Origin: CALMEH01 sp964548225
GTDB taxonomy: Bacteria; Acidobacteriota; Blastocatellia; Pyrinomonadales; Pyrinomonadaceae
DNA length: 60,771 nucleotides
NCBI GenBank assembly: GCA_964548225.1
Contig: CAZJQP010000020.1
Location: forward strand, 1 to 60,771
Direction of reading: 5' to 3'
Shown here in pieces: positions 33,120 to 42,591 of the stretch (its first letter is position 1; every line of letters starts with the position of its first letter). Both the position numbers and the translations under genes were made by a program. A model generated the notes under the pieces. It saw only the letters and a program-made list of their open reading frames with translations, made no database searches and had not been told where the DNA came from.

Positions 33120-34412
33120 TTACTTAATCAAATCTTCCAAAAACTTTATTACTTCGGGATTATTGCTTGTTCGCAAGGCGCGAATTGCTTCGAGCCGCAG
33201 TTTGTCGGATTTGTCTTTTTTGGCGATGTCAAGCAGTTTCATCACTGCTTGATTTTGTTTTGATAACACCAGCGACTGAATTATCGAAATCTTGAAATTT
33301 TCATCATTTTCGGAGTCATAAATTTGCGAAAGAGTTTCGACAACGCCTTCTTTGTTTGACCAGCCCGCGAATCTTTGCAGATTGGAAAGTGCAAGCCGCC
33401 GCAATTCCAAATCTTTTTCAATTCGGATAATTTCCGCCAATTTGTCGAAATTAGCTTTTCCCGAAGCGGTTAAATTTGTCCCGGAAATATAAAAATATGA
33501 ACCGCCTAAAGAATTGATAATTGCTTTTTTCAGTTCTTTATTTTCTTCCGAAGAATAAAGCTGAACAACGTAACTCATTGATTGGTCATCGTTTATGCTG
33601 GCAAGAGCATAGATAATTTCCGCTCGGACTTTGACGTTTGACTCAGTTTGATAACCTTTAACCAAAGTTTCCCGAAGTTGCGGCAAAAATTGATTGGGAG
33701 TTTTTGTCGGAGAAATTTCGTAAGTAGAAATATTCGCTCCGGTTACTGCAAATCTCGGCATTCTCAAAGTGCGAATTATTTCGCGTTTCAACGACTCGCT
33801 CACCTTTGAATCCGATTTCAGAATATCGCCCAAAACAGCAATCGCACGTTGCGGTTCGGCGGAATACAAACTTTGAAACGCTGCAAGTTTAATCTCATCC
33901 TCACGCTCAAGCGGAATTTGCGAAGAAGTTGTCAAAATCGTCGCCGCCGTTGAATCTCCCGAATTGTTTGTCGCACCAACGCCCACGACAGCACGCGGAG
34001 AATTTGTCGAAGCAATGGTCAACCGACCTTCGTATTTCATCACGCGGGCATCGTCTGCCCAAGACGAATTCGGATAATTTTTCAGCAAACGGTCAATCGT
34101 TGCGTCCATTTCGACAAACATTTTTTGCTTTTTGTAACAGAAAGCCAGCCAATAAAGTGCCGCGTCAACGTATTTGTTTTCGGGACAATCACACGCAATT
34201 TCACGAAATTTGGTGGCGGCTTTTTCCCATTCCTCCTTATCAATCAACTCACGTCCTTCACGAAAAATACGGTTAAATTTTTCGTCATTGCTGACCACAT
34301 ATTTCGGCAAATCTCTGTTTTCCGACAAAAAAGCAAAACTTGTCGAAGGTGCAAAAATTACGGTCATTAAAACGACAAAAATAAAGACGATTTTCTTTCG
34401 ATGATTTTTCAT
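33120..34412 (-). CDS. Secreted HEAT/TPR repeat protein
   Basis: This 430-aa protein has a signal peptide (VIFAPSTSFAF). A tetratricopeptide-like segment lies at residues 40-130 (GRELIDKEEWEKAATKFREIA, KYVDAALYWLAFCYKKQ). HEAT-like repeats then run to the end (EIIYALASINDDQSM..., LRLEAIRALRTSNNPEVI). It is the third gene of the sigma/anti-sigma operon (22 bp after the anti-sigma stop) and has GAGGAAGTT before its ATG. The layout suggests a periplasmic scaffold that is a target or modulator of the sigma-factor circuit; that role is inferred. Confidence 0.82.
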   Translation of the reverse strand: MKNHRKKIVFIFVVLMTVIFAPSTSFAFLSENRDLPKYVVSNDEKFNRIFREGRELIDKEEWEKAATKFREIACDCPENKYVDAALYWLAFCYKKQKMFVEMDATIDRLLKNYPNSSWADDARVMKYEGRLTIASTNSPRAVVGVGATNNSGDSTAATILTTSSQIPLEREDEIKLAAFQSLYSAEPQRAIAVLGDILKSDSKVSESLKREIIRTLRMPRFAVTGANISTYEISPTKTPNQFLPQLRETLVKGYQTESNVKVRAEIIYALASINDDQSMSYVVQLYSSEENKELKKAIINSLGGSYFYISGTNLTASGKANFDKLAEIIRIEKDLELRRLALSNLQRFAGWSNKEGVVETLSQIYDSENDENFKISIIQSLVLSKQNQAVMKLLDIAKKDKSDKLRLEAIRALRTSNNPEVIKFLEDLIK

Positions 34413-34433
34413 AACTTCCTCTCTCTAAATAAC

Positions 34434-35354
34434 TTAAAAGCCCTGCAAACCGGCAATCAGATTTTGATTTTTGATGCGCTGTTTGATTTCCAAAACTTCT
34501 TCCTGTGTTGGGTTTGCACTCAAATTTGAAATTTCCAAAAGATACGGCTCGACCTTGCTCAACATTTCATTTTCGAGAATCGTTCCGTATTTTTCGGACT
34601 TTCGCCGAAGCCGCATATTTGTTTCCAACAATTTTTTAGCTTGCTGTTTTTCATAATCAACATCGTATTCTTCGCGGTCTTCGACAAAACGCGCATTTCT
34701 GAACGAACGGAAAAGCATTTCGACTTTTTCCAACTGTGCCGATGTTTCAATTTGAAAAACTTGAAACTCTTCTAAATTTTTCGCTGTTTCGCTGTTCAAA
34801 TTTTGCGGTTTATTTTTATTAACAAACGGCTTTTTGATTAAAACTTCATTTGCTTTCGGTTCGGATTTTGTCAGCGAAATTTTCTCGATTATTTTCGGCG
34901 GAACAGTTTTGACTTTCGCAATGTCAGGCGTAGCAGAACTTGGTATTTTAACTTCAAATGCTGTATTTTCAGCACTTACAGCCGACGAAAGTTTCGTCTG
35001 CTCCGAATTTCTCAACCCGAAATAACCGAAAACAAACAAGACAATCGCGCCCGCCAAAATCGGTTTAAAAAACCTTACGCTGAAAAGGTTTGAAAATTGT
35101 CCGTAAAAACCAAAGGCAAATTTTTTCCGCTCGACCGCTTCGAGCTTTGTCCGAAATCGAGTTGATAAATTGTTCGGCGGTTCGATTTCAAAAAGAAAAT
35201 GCGTGTAAATTTCCTTTTCGCGACTCAAATTTTCAAACTCGGCTTCGCACGTTTCGCAAGCAAAAATATGCAGATTAACTTCTTCGGCAGTTTGCAAATC
35301 GAGTTCGCCTTCGACCAAATCATTAATCAGATGTGCGTATTTTTCACAGTTCAT
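34434..35354 (-). CDS. Anti-sigma factor with zf-HC2 domain
   Basis: This 306-aa membrane-anchored anti-sigma factor starts with a zinc-binding anti-sigma domain (HIFACETCEAEF; the Hx3CxxC pattern) that should hold the adjacent sigma factor. A transmembrane helix near residues 100-120 (ILAGAIVLFVFGYFG) is followed by an extracytoplasmic part with low-complexity segments and a helical C-terminus. The start ATG overlaps the sigma-factor stop (ATGA), a typical coupled pair. Release would follow loss of zinc or proteolysis, by analogy with the family. Confidence 0.9.
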   Translation of the reverse strand: MNCEKYAHLINDLVEGELDLQTAEEVNLHIFACETCEAEFENLSREKEIYTHFLFEIEPPNNLSTRFRTKLEAVERKKFAFGFYGQFSNLFSVRFFKPILAGAIVLFVFGYFGLRNSEQTKLSSAVSAENTAFEVKIPSSATPDIAKVKTVPPKIIEKISLTKSEPKANEVLIKKPFVNKNKPQNLNSETAKNLEEFQVFQIETSAQLEKVEMLFRSFRNARFVEDREEYDVDYEKQQAKKLLETNMRLRRKSEKYGTILENEMLSKVEPYLLEISNLSANPTQEEVLEIKQRIKNQNLIAGLQGF

Positions 35355-35938
35355 TTTCTTGCCTCCATATACGGACGAAGCAGTGTCCGCATCTCGATTT
35401 TTGCGCGAAACAAATCGGTTTTCAGCTTCGGAATCGCGCTTCCCGTAATTTCCGCAATCTCTCTGTAACTCAGATTTTGCATCTCTTTCAACACGAAAAT
35501 CAGCCGTCTGTCTTTGTTCAATTTTCCGAGCGCAACCGCAATCACCTGGTTTAGTTCCTTGTTCAAAAACTGCTCGTCAGGCGGCGGATTTTTCGCATCA
35601 AACAAATTCAGCGCGTCCAATTCGTCATCGTTTTTCCCGTTTGTGCGATACGATTTATAAACCAGATTTTTCGCAATGCTACACAACCAAGTTTTCAAAG
35701 TTGCTTCGCCGCGCAATGCACCGATGCCGCGATACGCGCCCAAAAAAGTTTCCTGCGTCAGTTCTTCAGCCAATTCGTGTTTGCCGGACATCGCGTAGAT
35801 AAATTTGTAAATAAACCGATGATGATGTTCAAAAATCAACCCGAACGCTTCCTTATCGCCGCTTTTCGCTCTGGCGATGATGAAATCTTGTGAATTTTTA
35901 AGGTCTTCACTTGCGTGACAGGTCATCGAAATGTCCAT
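35351..35938 (-). CDS. ECF-type RNA polymerase sigma factor
   Basis: This 195-aa extracytoplasmic-function sigma factor directs RNA polymerase to stress-type promoters. Region 2 is visible as DFIIARAKSGDKEAFGLIFEHH and AEELTQETFLGAYRG. Region 4 appears as LNKDRRLIFVLKEMQNLSYREIAEITG then IPKLKTDLFRAK. It is the first gene of the operon sigma - anti-sigma - HEAT protein. Its target promoters are not evident in this window. Confidence 0.92.
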   Translation of the reverse strand: MDISMTCHASEDLKNSQDFIIARAKSGDKEAFGLIFEHHHRFIYKFIYAMSGKHELAEELTQETFLGAYRGIGALRGEATLKTWLCSIAKNLVYKSYRTNGKNDDELDALNLFDAKNPPPDEQFLNKELNQVIAVALGKLNKDRRLIFVLKEMQNLSYREIAEITGSAIPKLKTDLFRAKIEMRTLLRPYMEARK

Positions 35939-36016
35939 ATTTATTCGGTTGTTTAATTATCTCACACTCTAATTAGTTCCGATTTTGAAGAAAAGGTTTC
36001 AATATATTTTCCGAAA

Positions 36017-36050
36017 ATAAAAAAAAGGCTTATGCCGCACATAAACCTTT
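36017..36050 (-). terminator. Rho-independent terminator downstream of msrA
   Basis: On the minus strand: AAAGG-T-TTATG, 5-nt loop, CATAA-G-CCTTT followed by T-rich sequence. The T/G position pairs as a wobble only on the minus-strand RNA, supporting use for msrA. Confidence 0.8.
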
Positions 36051-36072
36051 GAAAACCCGCGAGAAAGTTTCG

Positions 36073-36618
36073 CTATTTTTTTAATCTGTCCACAAATTGC
36101 TTCCGAAATTTTGCCACTTTCGGCGCGACGACTGCGGCGCAATATGGCTGATTCGGATTGTTTGCAAAATATTCCTGATGATAGTTTTCCGCCGGATAAA
36201 ATTTATCGAATTTTGTAACTTCCGTAACAATCGGATTGTCGTAAATTCCGGCTTCGGTAACTTCTTTGATGATTTCTTCGGCAGTTTTTCGCTGTTCGTC
36301 GGAATGATAAAAAATCGCCGAACGATATGAAGTTCCGATGTCGTTGCCTTGCCGATTTAAGGTTGTCGGGTCGTGAACGGCGAAAAATACGCGCAAAATA
36401 TCGGCGAAAGAAATTTCTTCCGAATCAAATTTTATCTGCGTAACTTCGGCGTGTCCGGTCGTTTCCGAGCAAACTTCGCGGTAAGTCGGATTTTCCGTGT
36501 GTCCACCCGAATAGCCCGAAACGACATCTTCCACGCCGCGCAAATCGTCGAAAACCGCTTCGACGCACCAAAAACAACCTGCTCCCAAAGTTGCTGTTTC
36601 TAAGGTTTTGTTTTCCAT
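36073..36618 (-). CDS. msrA: Peptide methionine (S)-S-oxide reductase
   Basis: This 181-aa enzyme repairs oxidised methionine (S-sulfoxide) using thioredoxin. The catalytic cysteine is Cys15 in GAGCFWCVEAVF, with GYSGGHTENPTY and YHQEYFANNPNQPYC further on. The last is close to the usual C-terminal resolving region. I chose MENKTLE at 36618; a longer frame needs a TTG. There is no signal peptide, so it is cytoplasmic. It stands alone with a good downstream terminator. Confidence 0.93.
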   Translation of the reverse strand: MENKTLETATLGAGCFWCVEAVFDDLRGVEDVVSGYSGGHTENPTYREVCSETTGHAEVTQIKFDSEEISFADILRVFFAVHDPTTLNRQGNDIGTSYRSAIFYHSDEQRKTAEEIIKEVTEAGIYDNPIVTEVTKFDKFYPAENYHQEYFANNPNQPYCAAVVAPKVAKFRKQFVDRLKK

Positions 36619-36761
36619 AATTCTTATAAAATATTTTTGCAAATTTACGCTGAAAAGTGAAAAGGCAAAGCGGCAGAAAAATCATCTTGCGGAAACATTT
36701 TTTTGCTTTTTTGCCGTTTCACTTTACTGTAAATCCAATCTTACCAACATTTTATTCCGAC

Positions 36762-38687
36762 TCAATTTTTCTTAATTAAATTTTTGATTTCCGAAATTTC
36801 GCGGTCAAAATTATTTCCGATGTCTTGCGGTTGTCGTTTTACCAAAACATCGGGAATCACACTTTCGTCTTTTTGCGCCGTCAAAGGTGCGCTGAAATAG
36901 AAGGGAATATCAACTTCGATGCGCGAATTTGGCAAATAGAGAAAGAAATAGTTTCCGCCATTGATGCCTTGTTTATTTCCGCCGGTTGTTTGCCCGACGA
37001 TTTTTGCGAGACGATTTTTCTGTGCGTAATCCAAGAATTGAAACGTCGCCGAAGCATTGCTCGCGTCGGAAATAATGTAAGTTTCGCCGCGAAAATTATT
37101 TTCGTAAGGTTCAACTGCCGGATAATTTTCTTTGCCGACGATTTCAAAATATTGTTCGTCAAATTTGCGAAACATTTCGCTCGGAACGCCGTTTTTCAAA
37201 GCAAATTTCAACTCATCGCTGTAAGTTTCGAGATATTTCAGCAAATCAGGTTGTGCCGCAATATTTCGCACGAGGCGCAGGCTTTCGGCGTAAGGCGCGA
37301 GCTTTTTCTGCGCCAAATAACGCGATAATTCAAACCCGATGTCCATACTTCCACCGCTGTTCCCACGCAAATCTATGATGAGATTTTTTATATTTTTCGA
37401 TCTCAATTCGGCAAAAGCGTCTGCCAAAAACTTTTCAAATTTAATCGTTTTCAACCGCCAAGTTATTGAATTATCAATCTTTAAGTAACCTGTCGAATTA
37501 TCTTGAATCTCAAACTTCCAACCGTCATCATAAGTCGGAGTCGCGCCATAACGCTTTGCCATCTCAAAGGTGCGCTCGGTTTTGGTCATTGCCAAAATTT
37601 GAAATTTTGTTTCTTTTTTCGAGGCAAAATCAACCGCTTCAATTGTATAAATTTCGTCTTTTAACGGAAAAAATAACGGAAAATACCAATCGAAAAGCGC
37701 GTAAGATTCCGCTTCGTTGCGCGATAAACCGATTGAACCTATCCGATGTTCGAGCGTCGAGTTTCCGTCGGCTTTCGTTACGGTCAGAAGTTTTTCGATG
37801 ATTTCTTTAACCGCTATTCCGTTGATTTTCGTAATTTCACTTCCCACAGAAATATTTTTCGATGAAGCATTATTGGTAACAACAAATTTTCCACCGACGA
37901 TTTGAAAATAAAACGGCAGATAAGTCCGTTGGTTAAAAAGTCTCTCGCGCAGATTTTTGTCTTGATTGTAAAAATTCGTGTAGGTGTGTCCGCATTTGAG
38001 TTTGTTCAAAAACTGCGAAATTAAAATAAAAAATACGCTTTCCGTCATTTCACTATTGAGTTTTGCCTGCAATTCGCCGAAATCTTTTTCCAAACTTTCC
38101 GTTGAATTGTAACGATAAATTGCCGGATGAATAGTTGTTAAAGTCTTTTTGAAAACGGCAAAATCTTCCTGCAATTTCTGCGGCGAAAGCACTATTTCCG
38201 ACTGTTTTTTTTCAACAACACGCTTTAAGACATAAGTATTCCGAAAAGTCCAAGGCGTGCGCGTTTCCTTCAAAATCGTCAATGAATCGTTTGTCCAAGA
38301 AATCGTTTTTCGCACAGGTTCAATCGTGTTTCCATCTTGAATTTTGCCCGTTAAAATCATTTTGCCGTCTTCGATTGATTCAATTGCAAATTCGGTTTTG
38401 TCTTCAAAAAACTTTTTCGCCGCCAAATCAATCCGCTCTTTGCCATCAGCTTTGTAAATCTTCCCGAAATCATCGTAAATCGTAAAAACTTCCGCCGTGC
38501 TTCCGTCCGCCGAAGTTTTATAAGTTATCAAAACATTCATCGTTACACGCTTGCCCGAAGTATAATCCGAATATTCGAGTGTGCCTTTCCAGGTGCCTTC
38601 AACGGTTTGAAAAAAAGTTTTGTTTTGGGCAAAAAGGTTCGCTGTTAAGATAATTGCTAAAATCACTAAAAAAATTAACTTGTTCAT
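36762..38687 (-). CDS. Secreted S41-family peptidase (tail-specific protease-like)
   Basis: This 641-aa exported protein has a signal peptide (VILAIILTANLFAQ), then about 170 residues of a separate beta-rich domain. The C-terminal S41 (C-terminal-processing) peptidase domain includes NLIIDLRGNSGGSMD. The probable nucleophile serine is in ISDASNASATFQF, with IVGQTTGGNKQG beyond. The ATG is preceded by GAGAGGAAACAA. A PDZ-like insert around residues 240-310 (VGSEITKINGIAVKE) matches the family layout. It acts outside the cytoplasm on unknown peptides. It is monocistronic. Confidence 0.88.
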   Translation of the reverse strand: MNKLIFLVILAIILTANLFAQNKTFFQTVEGTWKGTLEYSDYTSGKRVTMNVLITYKTSADGSTAEVFTIYDDFGKIYKADGKERIDLAAKKFFEDKTEFAIESIEDGKMILTGKIQDGNTIEPVRKTISWTNDSLTILKETRTPWTFRNTYVLKRVVEKKQSEIVLSPQKLQEDFAVFKKTLTTIHPAIYRYNSTESLEKDFGELQAKLNSEMTESVFFILISQFLNKLKCGHTYTNFYNQDKNLRERLFNQRTYLPFYFQIVGGKFVVTNNASSKNISVGSEITKINGIAVKEIIEKLLTVTKADGNSTLEHRIGSIGLSRNEAESYALFDWYFPLFFPLKDEIYTIEAVDFASKKETKFQILAMTKTERTFEMAKRYGATPTYDDGWKFEIQDNSTGYLKIDNSITWRLKTIKFEKFLADAFAELRSKNIKNLIIDLRGNSGGSMDIGFELSRYLAQKKLAPYAESLRLVRNIAAQPDLLKYLETYSDELKFALKNGVPSEMFRKFDEQYFEIVGKENYPAVEPYENNFRGETYIISDASNASATFQFLDYAQKNRLAKIVGQTTGGNKQGINGGNYFFLYLPNSRIEVDIPFYFSAPLTAQKDESVIPDVLVKRQPQDIGNNFDREISEIKNLIKKN

Positions 38688-38747
38688 TTGTTTCCTCTCG
38701 AAATAATTTTTGTAAAAACTGTTTCAAGATTACGTTTGCGCCAAATA

Positions 38748-38781
38748 AAAATCGCCTCAAATTACAATTTGAAACGATTTT
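38748..38781 (-). terminator. Terminator of the flavin/photolyase operon
   Basis: 16-bp arms, AAAATCGCCTCAAATT and AATTTGAAACGATTTT, with a 2-nt loop. Two positions pair only as U-G wobbles in minus-strand RNA, and minus-strand T-rich sequence follows, indicating use by the operon that ends at 38815. Confidence 0.8.
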
Positions 38782-38814
38782 GTGATGATTTGAGCCGAAA
38801 AAGATGATTTGAAA

Positions 38815-39081
38815 CTAAAAACTTCTGTCCCGATGTCGCTGATTTTGCGAAACAAATCTGTCCATTTCCTTTTCTGCCAATGCTTGATGCTTCGTTTTGC
38901 GCCCGTGAACGCGCTCGCGCCACAGTTTGAAACTCGAATACTTCATATATTTACGCATAATTTTGATAACTTCCGATTCGTTGATGCCAAACTGATCTTT
39001 TATCACGTCAAAAGTCGTCCGATCTTCCCACGCCATTCCGATTATGCGCCCAATTTCGGCTTCGGTAAATTCTTTTTTCAT
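38815..39081 (-). CDS. TIGR03643 family protein
   Basis: This 88-aa cytoplasmic protein matches the TIGR03643 pattern: FTEAEIGRIIGMAWEDRTTF, FGINESEVIKIMR, SFKLWRERVHGRKTKH. Its exact function is unknown. The family typically sits next to cryptochrome/photolyase genes, DUF2256, SDR and FAD oxidoreductases, as here. It is the last gene of the operon; its ATG overlaps the stop of the oxidoreductase (ATGA). The helical basic core could bind nucleic acid or a protein partner. Confidence 0.85.
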   Translation of the reverse strand: MKKEFTEAEIGRIIGMAWEDRTTFDVIKDQFGINESEVIKIMRKYMKYSSFKLWRERVHGRKTKHQALAEKEMDRFVSQNQRHRDRSF

Positions 39082-40289
39082 AAGATTAAGCTCAACATTT
39101 CCGCCACTTCGCGCCCTGTTTTCATCGCCGCATTAAGCGAAGGATACGCCGTGTAATCTCCGCAACGATAAAGATTTTCGTTGATTTGCAAAGTATTTTC
39201 ATTTGCTGAATTTGTAAAAAATTGTGGCAATGCCTCGGGAATTTTATACGTTTTCAAATGTCGCCAAACGTGATCATTTCCAAACCATTTTGCTAATTCG
39301 GCTTGCACTTTTGATTCTGTAAACTCTTTTTTTCCAATCAAATTAACGGAAATTAAAGTTTTTCCCGTTGGTGCATAATTTGGCACGACATCGGAAATCG
39401 GCAGAATGTGGTCAATTAATTCGTTTGAATTGGCGTTGATAATAAGATAAGGCTCACCGTTTAATTTCAGAGGTTTGTCGCTCGTAAAATATAAACAAAC
39501 TGTTCCATTAAACTCAGGTTTTACTTCATTTCCAAGTAATTTTGCCGCTGAATTTCCATCAGTTGCAACCACAATTTTTTCGGCTTTGATTATTTCACCG
39601 TTTTCTAAATAAATAGTTTTGCCATCAATTTTTTCAACCTTTGTATTGAGCCGAATTTGTTCGGGCGAAAGATTTGAGGCAATTTGTTCGGGAATCGCCT
39701 GCATTCCATTTTTGGGAACAACAACTTCACCTTTGGCAAACATTTTGTATAAAAATTTGAAAAAACTCGAATCGGTTTGCAGATCTTCTTCGAGGAAAAC
39801 CCCGCCCATAAACGGTTTGAAAAAATTATTCAGCATTGCATCCGAATAACCGTAAGTTTTCAAGAAATCAATTGTTGTTTCGTTAGATTTTGAAATTGGT
39901 TCAGCCACATTTCTAGTGTCGGAATTAAGTTGTAAAACTTTTAATTTGTCAACCAAACTTCCAACCGGCGAAAATAATGCTTGCGGTGCGGTCAAAACAT
40001 TCTTCAGCGGATTCGGCATTACAAAAAAATCGTTGCCGTTGCGAATTCTTGCGCCCGACGGCAGTGAGTGAAACTGTAAATCATTGTAATTTAACAACTT
40101 CTCCGCTTCGGGATACGAAGTCAACAGAACTTGAAAGCCTCTGTCCAACTTAAATCCGTCAACAATATCAGTCTTCACACGTCCGCCAACCGCGTCCGAG
40201 GCTTCCAATACTAAGGCTTTAACACCTTTATCTTTCAAATATTTTGCACAGGTCAAACCTGCGATTCCGGCTCCAATTATCGTTATCAT
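39078..40289 (-). CDS. NAD(P)/FAD-dependent oxidoreductase (amine-oxidase-like)
   Basis: This 403-aa flavoprotein has the dinucleotide-binding ITIIGAGIAGLTCAKYL at the very start, a VLEASDAVGGRV segment typical of protoporphyrinogen/amine oxidase-like enzymes, and a C-terminal flavin-contact region (YRCGDYTAYPSLNAAMKTGREVAE). I chose MITIIGAG at 40289; the longer frame needs a TTG. It is coupled to TIGR03643 and follows the SDR gene. The substrate is unknown; related enzymes in light-associated clusters may act on carotenoids, porphyrins or flavins. Confidence 0.85.
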   Translation of the reverse strand: MITIIGAGIAGLTCAKYLKDKGVKALVLEASDAVGGRVKTDIVDGFKLDRGFQVLLTSYPEAEKLLNYNDLQFHSLPSGARIRNGNDFFVMPNPLKNVLTAPQALFSPVGSLVDKLKVLQLNSDTRNVAEPISKSNETTIDFLKTYGYSDAMLNNFFKPFMGGVFLEEDLQTDSSFFKFLYKMFAKGEVVVPKNGMQAIPEQIASNLSPEQIRLNTKVEKIDGKTIYLENGEIIKAEKIVVATDGNSAAKLLGNEVKPEFNGTVCLYFTSDKPLKLNGEPYLIINANSNELIDHILPISDVVPNYAPTGKTLISVNLIGKKEFTESKVQAELAKWFGNDHVWRHLKTYKIPEALPQFFTNSANENTLQINENLYRCGDYTAYPSLNAAMKTGREVAEMLSLIL

Positions 40290-40302
40290 ATTTATTAAAA
40301 AT

Positions 40303-41025
40303 TTAGACAAGCTGATGATTTTCAGGCATTAGAACAACTTCCGCCATCACGCCTTCGCCTTGTTGTGTGGCGGCAAAAAATGCGGCGTTGGCGGCGGCAT
40401 CAACCGTCAGCATTTTATCGCGCTGAACTTTCATTGTGATATTGTTCCAAAAATCCGAATCAACACCGCCGAGGTGCATCAATGTGAACCGAATTCCGAA
40501 GCGTTTATATTCTTGAGCAAGACATTTCACCATTCCGCTCAAAGCATATTTCGACGCGCAATAAGCACTTGCTTGCATCATCGGAGCTTTGCCCAAAATG
40601 CCCGGAAAAGCAACCACGCGACCGAACTTTTGCTCTTGCATAATCGGCAAAACCGCTTGGAAAACATTAAAAGCCGTTCGCAAATTGGCATTCAAAAGCA
40701 TATCCAAATCTGTAATTTTTAATTCACCGAAAGGCTTTAAGATGCCCGCACCGGCGGCGTGAATCAAATAATCTATCGAACCAAACCTTTGCATTGCTTC
40801 ACTTACAACCTTTTGCACATCGCTTTCGATTTCAGCATCGGCTTCAACCGGAAGAATATTTGTGTGTCCTTTGGTGTTTAATTTATATTCCAACTCCATC
40901 AATTCGGCGTTATTTCTTGATGTAATGACGACATTAGCCTCGGCTTGAGCAAACAATTCTGCAACAGCCTTACCGATTCCTCTACTTGCCCCGACAATCA
41001 ATGCGGTTTTCTTTTCTAAATTCAT
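40303..41025 (-). CDS. Short-chain dehydrogenase/reductase (SDR)
   Basis: This 240-aa NAD(P)-dependent oxidoreductase has the Rossmann motif GASRGIG (residues 12-18) and the NAG-like HAAGAGIL. The catalytic Tyr and Lys are in SAYCASKYALSG (YxxxK). I chose MNLEKKTAL at 41025; the longer frame is AT-rich and non-conserved. It sits between the PhrB-like photolyase and the FAD oxidoreductase. The substrate is unknown. Confidence 0.88.
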   Translation of the reverse strand: MNLEKKTALIVGASRGIGKAVAELFAQAEANVVITSRNNAELMELEYKLNTKGHTNILPVEADAEIESDVQKVVSEAMQRFGSIDYLIHAAGAGILKPFGELKITDLDMLLNANLRTAFNVFQAVLPIMQEQKFGRVVAFPGILGKAPMMQASAYCASKYALSGMVKCLAQEYKRFGIRFTLMHLGGVDSDFWNNITMKVQRDKMLTVDAAANAAFFAATQQGEGVMAEVVLMPENHQLV

Positions 41026-41115
41026 ATTTTTTTCGTTTTGTCTTTGATAATTTCTCGTAATTTTTATGTTAAATCTCTTCAGATAATTTTTTTCTCCCAA
41101 TGATTGGGAAAAATT

Positions 41116-42591
41116 TCATTTATTCAAACTTTCTAAATAATTTTCTGCTTTTTCAATGTGCGAAAATCTTTTCTCATTTGCCATTTTATCGAAAGTTCTG
41201 ACGAGCATTCCGAGTCGCGGATTTTTCAAGAAAAACTCTCGATGCGTATCCATAAATCGCCAAAAAAGTCCGTCCCAAACGATTTGCCAATCGCCTTTCG
41301 GAAAATCGCTCATTTTCATCAAATAATTGCTGCTACTGATATAAGGTTTGGTCGCCATTAAACCGCCGTCGGCAAATTGGCTCATACCGTAAACATTTGT
41401 AACCATTACCCAATCGTATGCGTCAACAAACAATTCCATAAACCAACGATAGACTTCGTCGGGATCAAATTCGCATAAAAGCATAAAATTTCCCAAAATC
41501 ATAAGTCGCTCAATGTGATGACAATAACCCGTTTCGAGAACTTTTTTGATAACAATATCAACCGGCAGAATTCCGGTTTCGCCTGTCCAAAAAGTTTCGG
41601 GAATTTTGCGTTTAAATTTCCAAAAATTCATTGTTCTTTCCCGCAAACCCGCAAACTCATAAACACCGCGAATAAATTCCCGCCAACCGATAATTTGCCG
41701 AATAAAACCTTCGAGTGAATTAAGCGAAATACTATTTTCCGCCGCAAATTTGAGCGTTGTTTCAACAATCTCCCGCGGTGTGAGCAATCCGACATTCATC
41801 ATCGGCGTTAAAACGCTGTGATGTAAAATTTTCTCGTTTGCGACTAAAGCATCTTCGTATTCACCGAATTCGAGAAAGCGATATTCGAGAAACTGCTTCA
41901 ACCACTTTCGACTTTCTTCGTAAGTTGACGGATAAATAAAATCACTTTTTAATTCGCCGTAATTGTTGTCGAAATTGGTTTTAACATAACTTTCACCTTC
42001 TTTAACAAAATCATTTTCACTCGGAAATTCGACTTTCGGCGGACTTTTTCCTTTCGGATATTTCAGACGATTTTCCGTGTCAAAAGTCCATTTTCCACCG
42101 ATTGGCTTAAAATCTGCATCAAGCAAAATTTGCTGTTTCTTGCGTTGTTGCTTATAAAAATCGGTTTGGAAATAGTGCTTTTTAGTTTTGAAATAAGCGT
42201 TCAAATCATCTTTTGAATTCAAAAACATCGGCGTTTGATATTCGATAATTTTGATTTTTTCAGCATAGTTTTTTATCCGTTTTTCGAGCCAATTATCCGC
42301 CACGTCGCAAAAATGAATTTCAGCAAAACCAAGTTCAATCAAATTCGGAATTAAATTTCGCACATCCGCAAGTCGCTGATTTGATTCAATATATTTAACT
42401 TTCAAGCCTTTTTCACGCAAAAAACTTTCGTAAAATTTCATTGTCGCCCGATGATATTTCAACTTTTGCCGATGAAAATTGTATTGTTTGAAAAAAAGAA
42501 ATTCCTCAACCAAAAATACTTCTGCATTCGGCAAAATTGCGGGATTATCCTCAAAAAGTTGGTGCGGAAAGATTAGTGTTGCTGTTTTCAT
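41116..42591 (-). CDS. PhrB/CryB-like photolyase-cryptochrome family protein without Fe-S ligands
   Basis: This 491-aa flavoprotein of the bacterial (6-4) photolyase/cryptochrome (FeS-BCP) lineage would repair UV lesions or sense blue light. The N-terminal DUF-like alpha/beta domain and the FAD-binding C-terminal domain are recognisable: CHHIERLMILGNFMLL, VDAYDWVMVTNVYGMSQFADGG. In classical FeS-BCPs the segment after KMSD holds a CxxC pair and a third Cys. Here it reads MSDFPKGDWQIVWDGLFW, shorter and without those cysteines. I chose the ATG at 42591, whose first bases overlap the DUF2256 stop (ATGA). Activity cannot be told by sequence. Confidence 0.85.
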   Translation of the reverse strand: MKTATLIFPHQLFEDNPAILPNAEVFLVEEFLFFKQYNFHRQKLKYHRATMKFYESFLREKGLKVKYIESNQRLADVRNLIPNLIELGFAEIHFCDVADNWLEKRIKNYAEKIKIIEYQTPMFLNSKDDLNAYFKTKKHYFQTDFYKQQRKKQQILLDADFKPIGGKWTFDTENRLKYPKGKSPPKVEFPSENDFVKEGESYVKTNFDNNYGELKSDFIYPSTYEESRKWLKQFLEYRFLEFGEYEDALVANEKILHHSVLTPMMNVGLLTPREIVETTLKFAAENSISLNSLEGFIRQIIGWREFIRGVYEFAGLRERTMNFWKFKRKIPETFWTGETGILPVDIVIKKVLETGYCHHIERLMILGNFMLLCEFDPDEVYRWFMELFVDAYDWVMVTNVYGMSQFADGGLMATKPYISSSNYLMKMSDFPKGDWQIVWDGLFWRFMDTHREFFLKNPRLGMLVRTFDKMANEKRFSHIEKAENYLESLNK

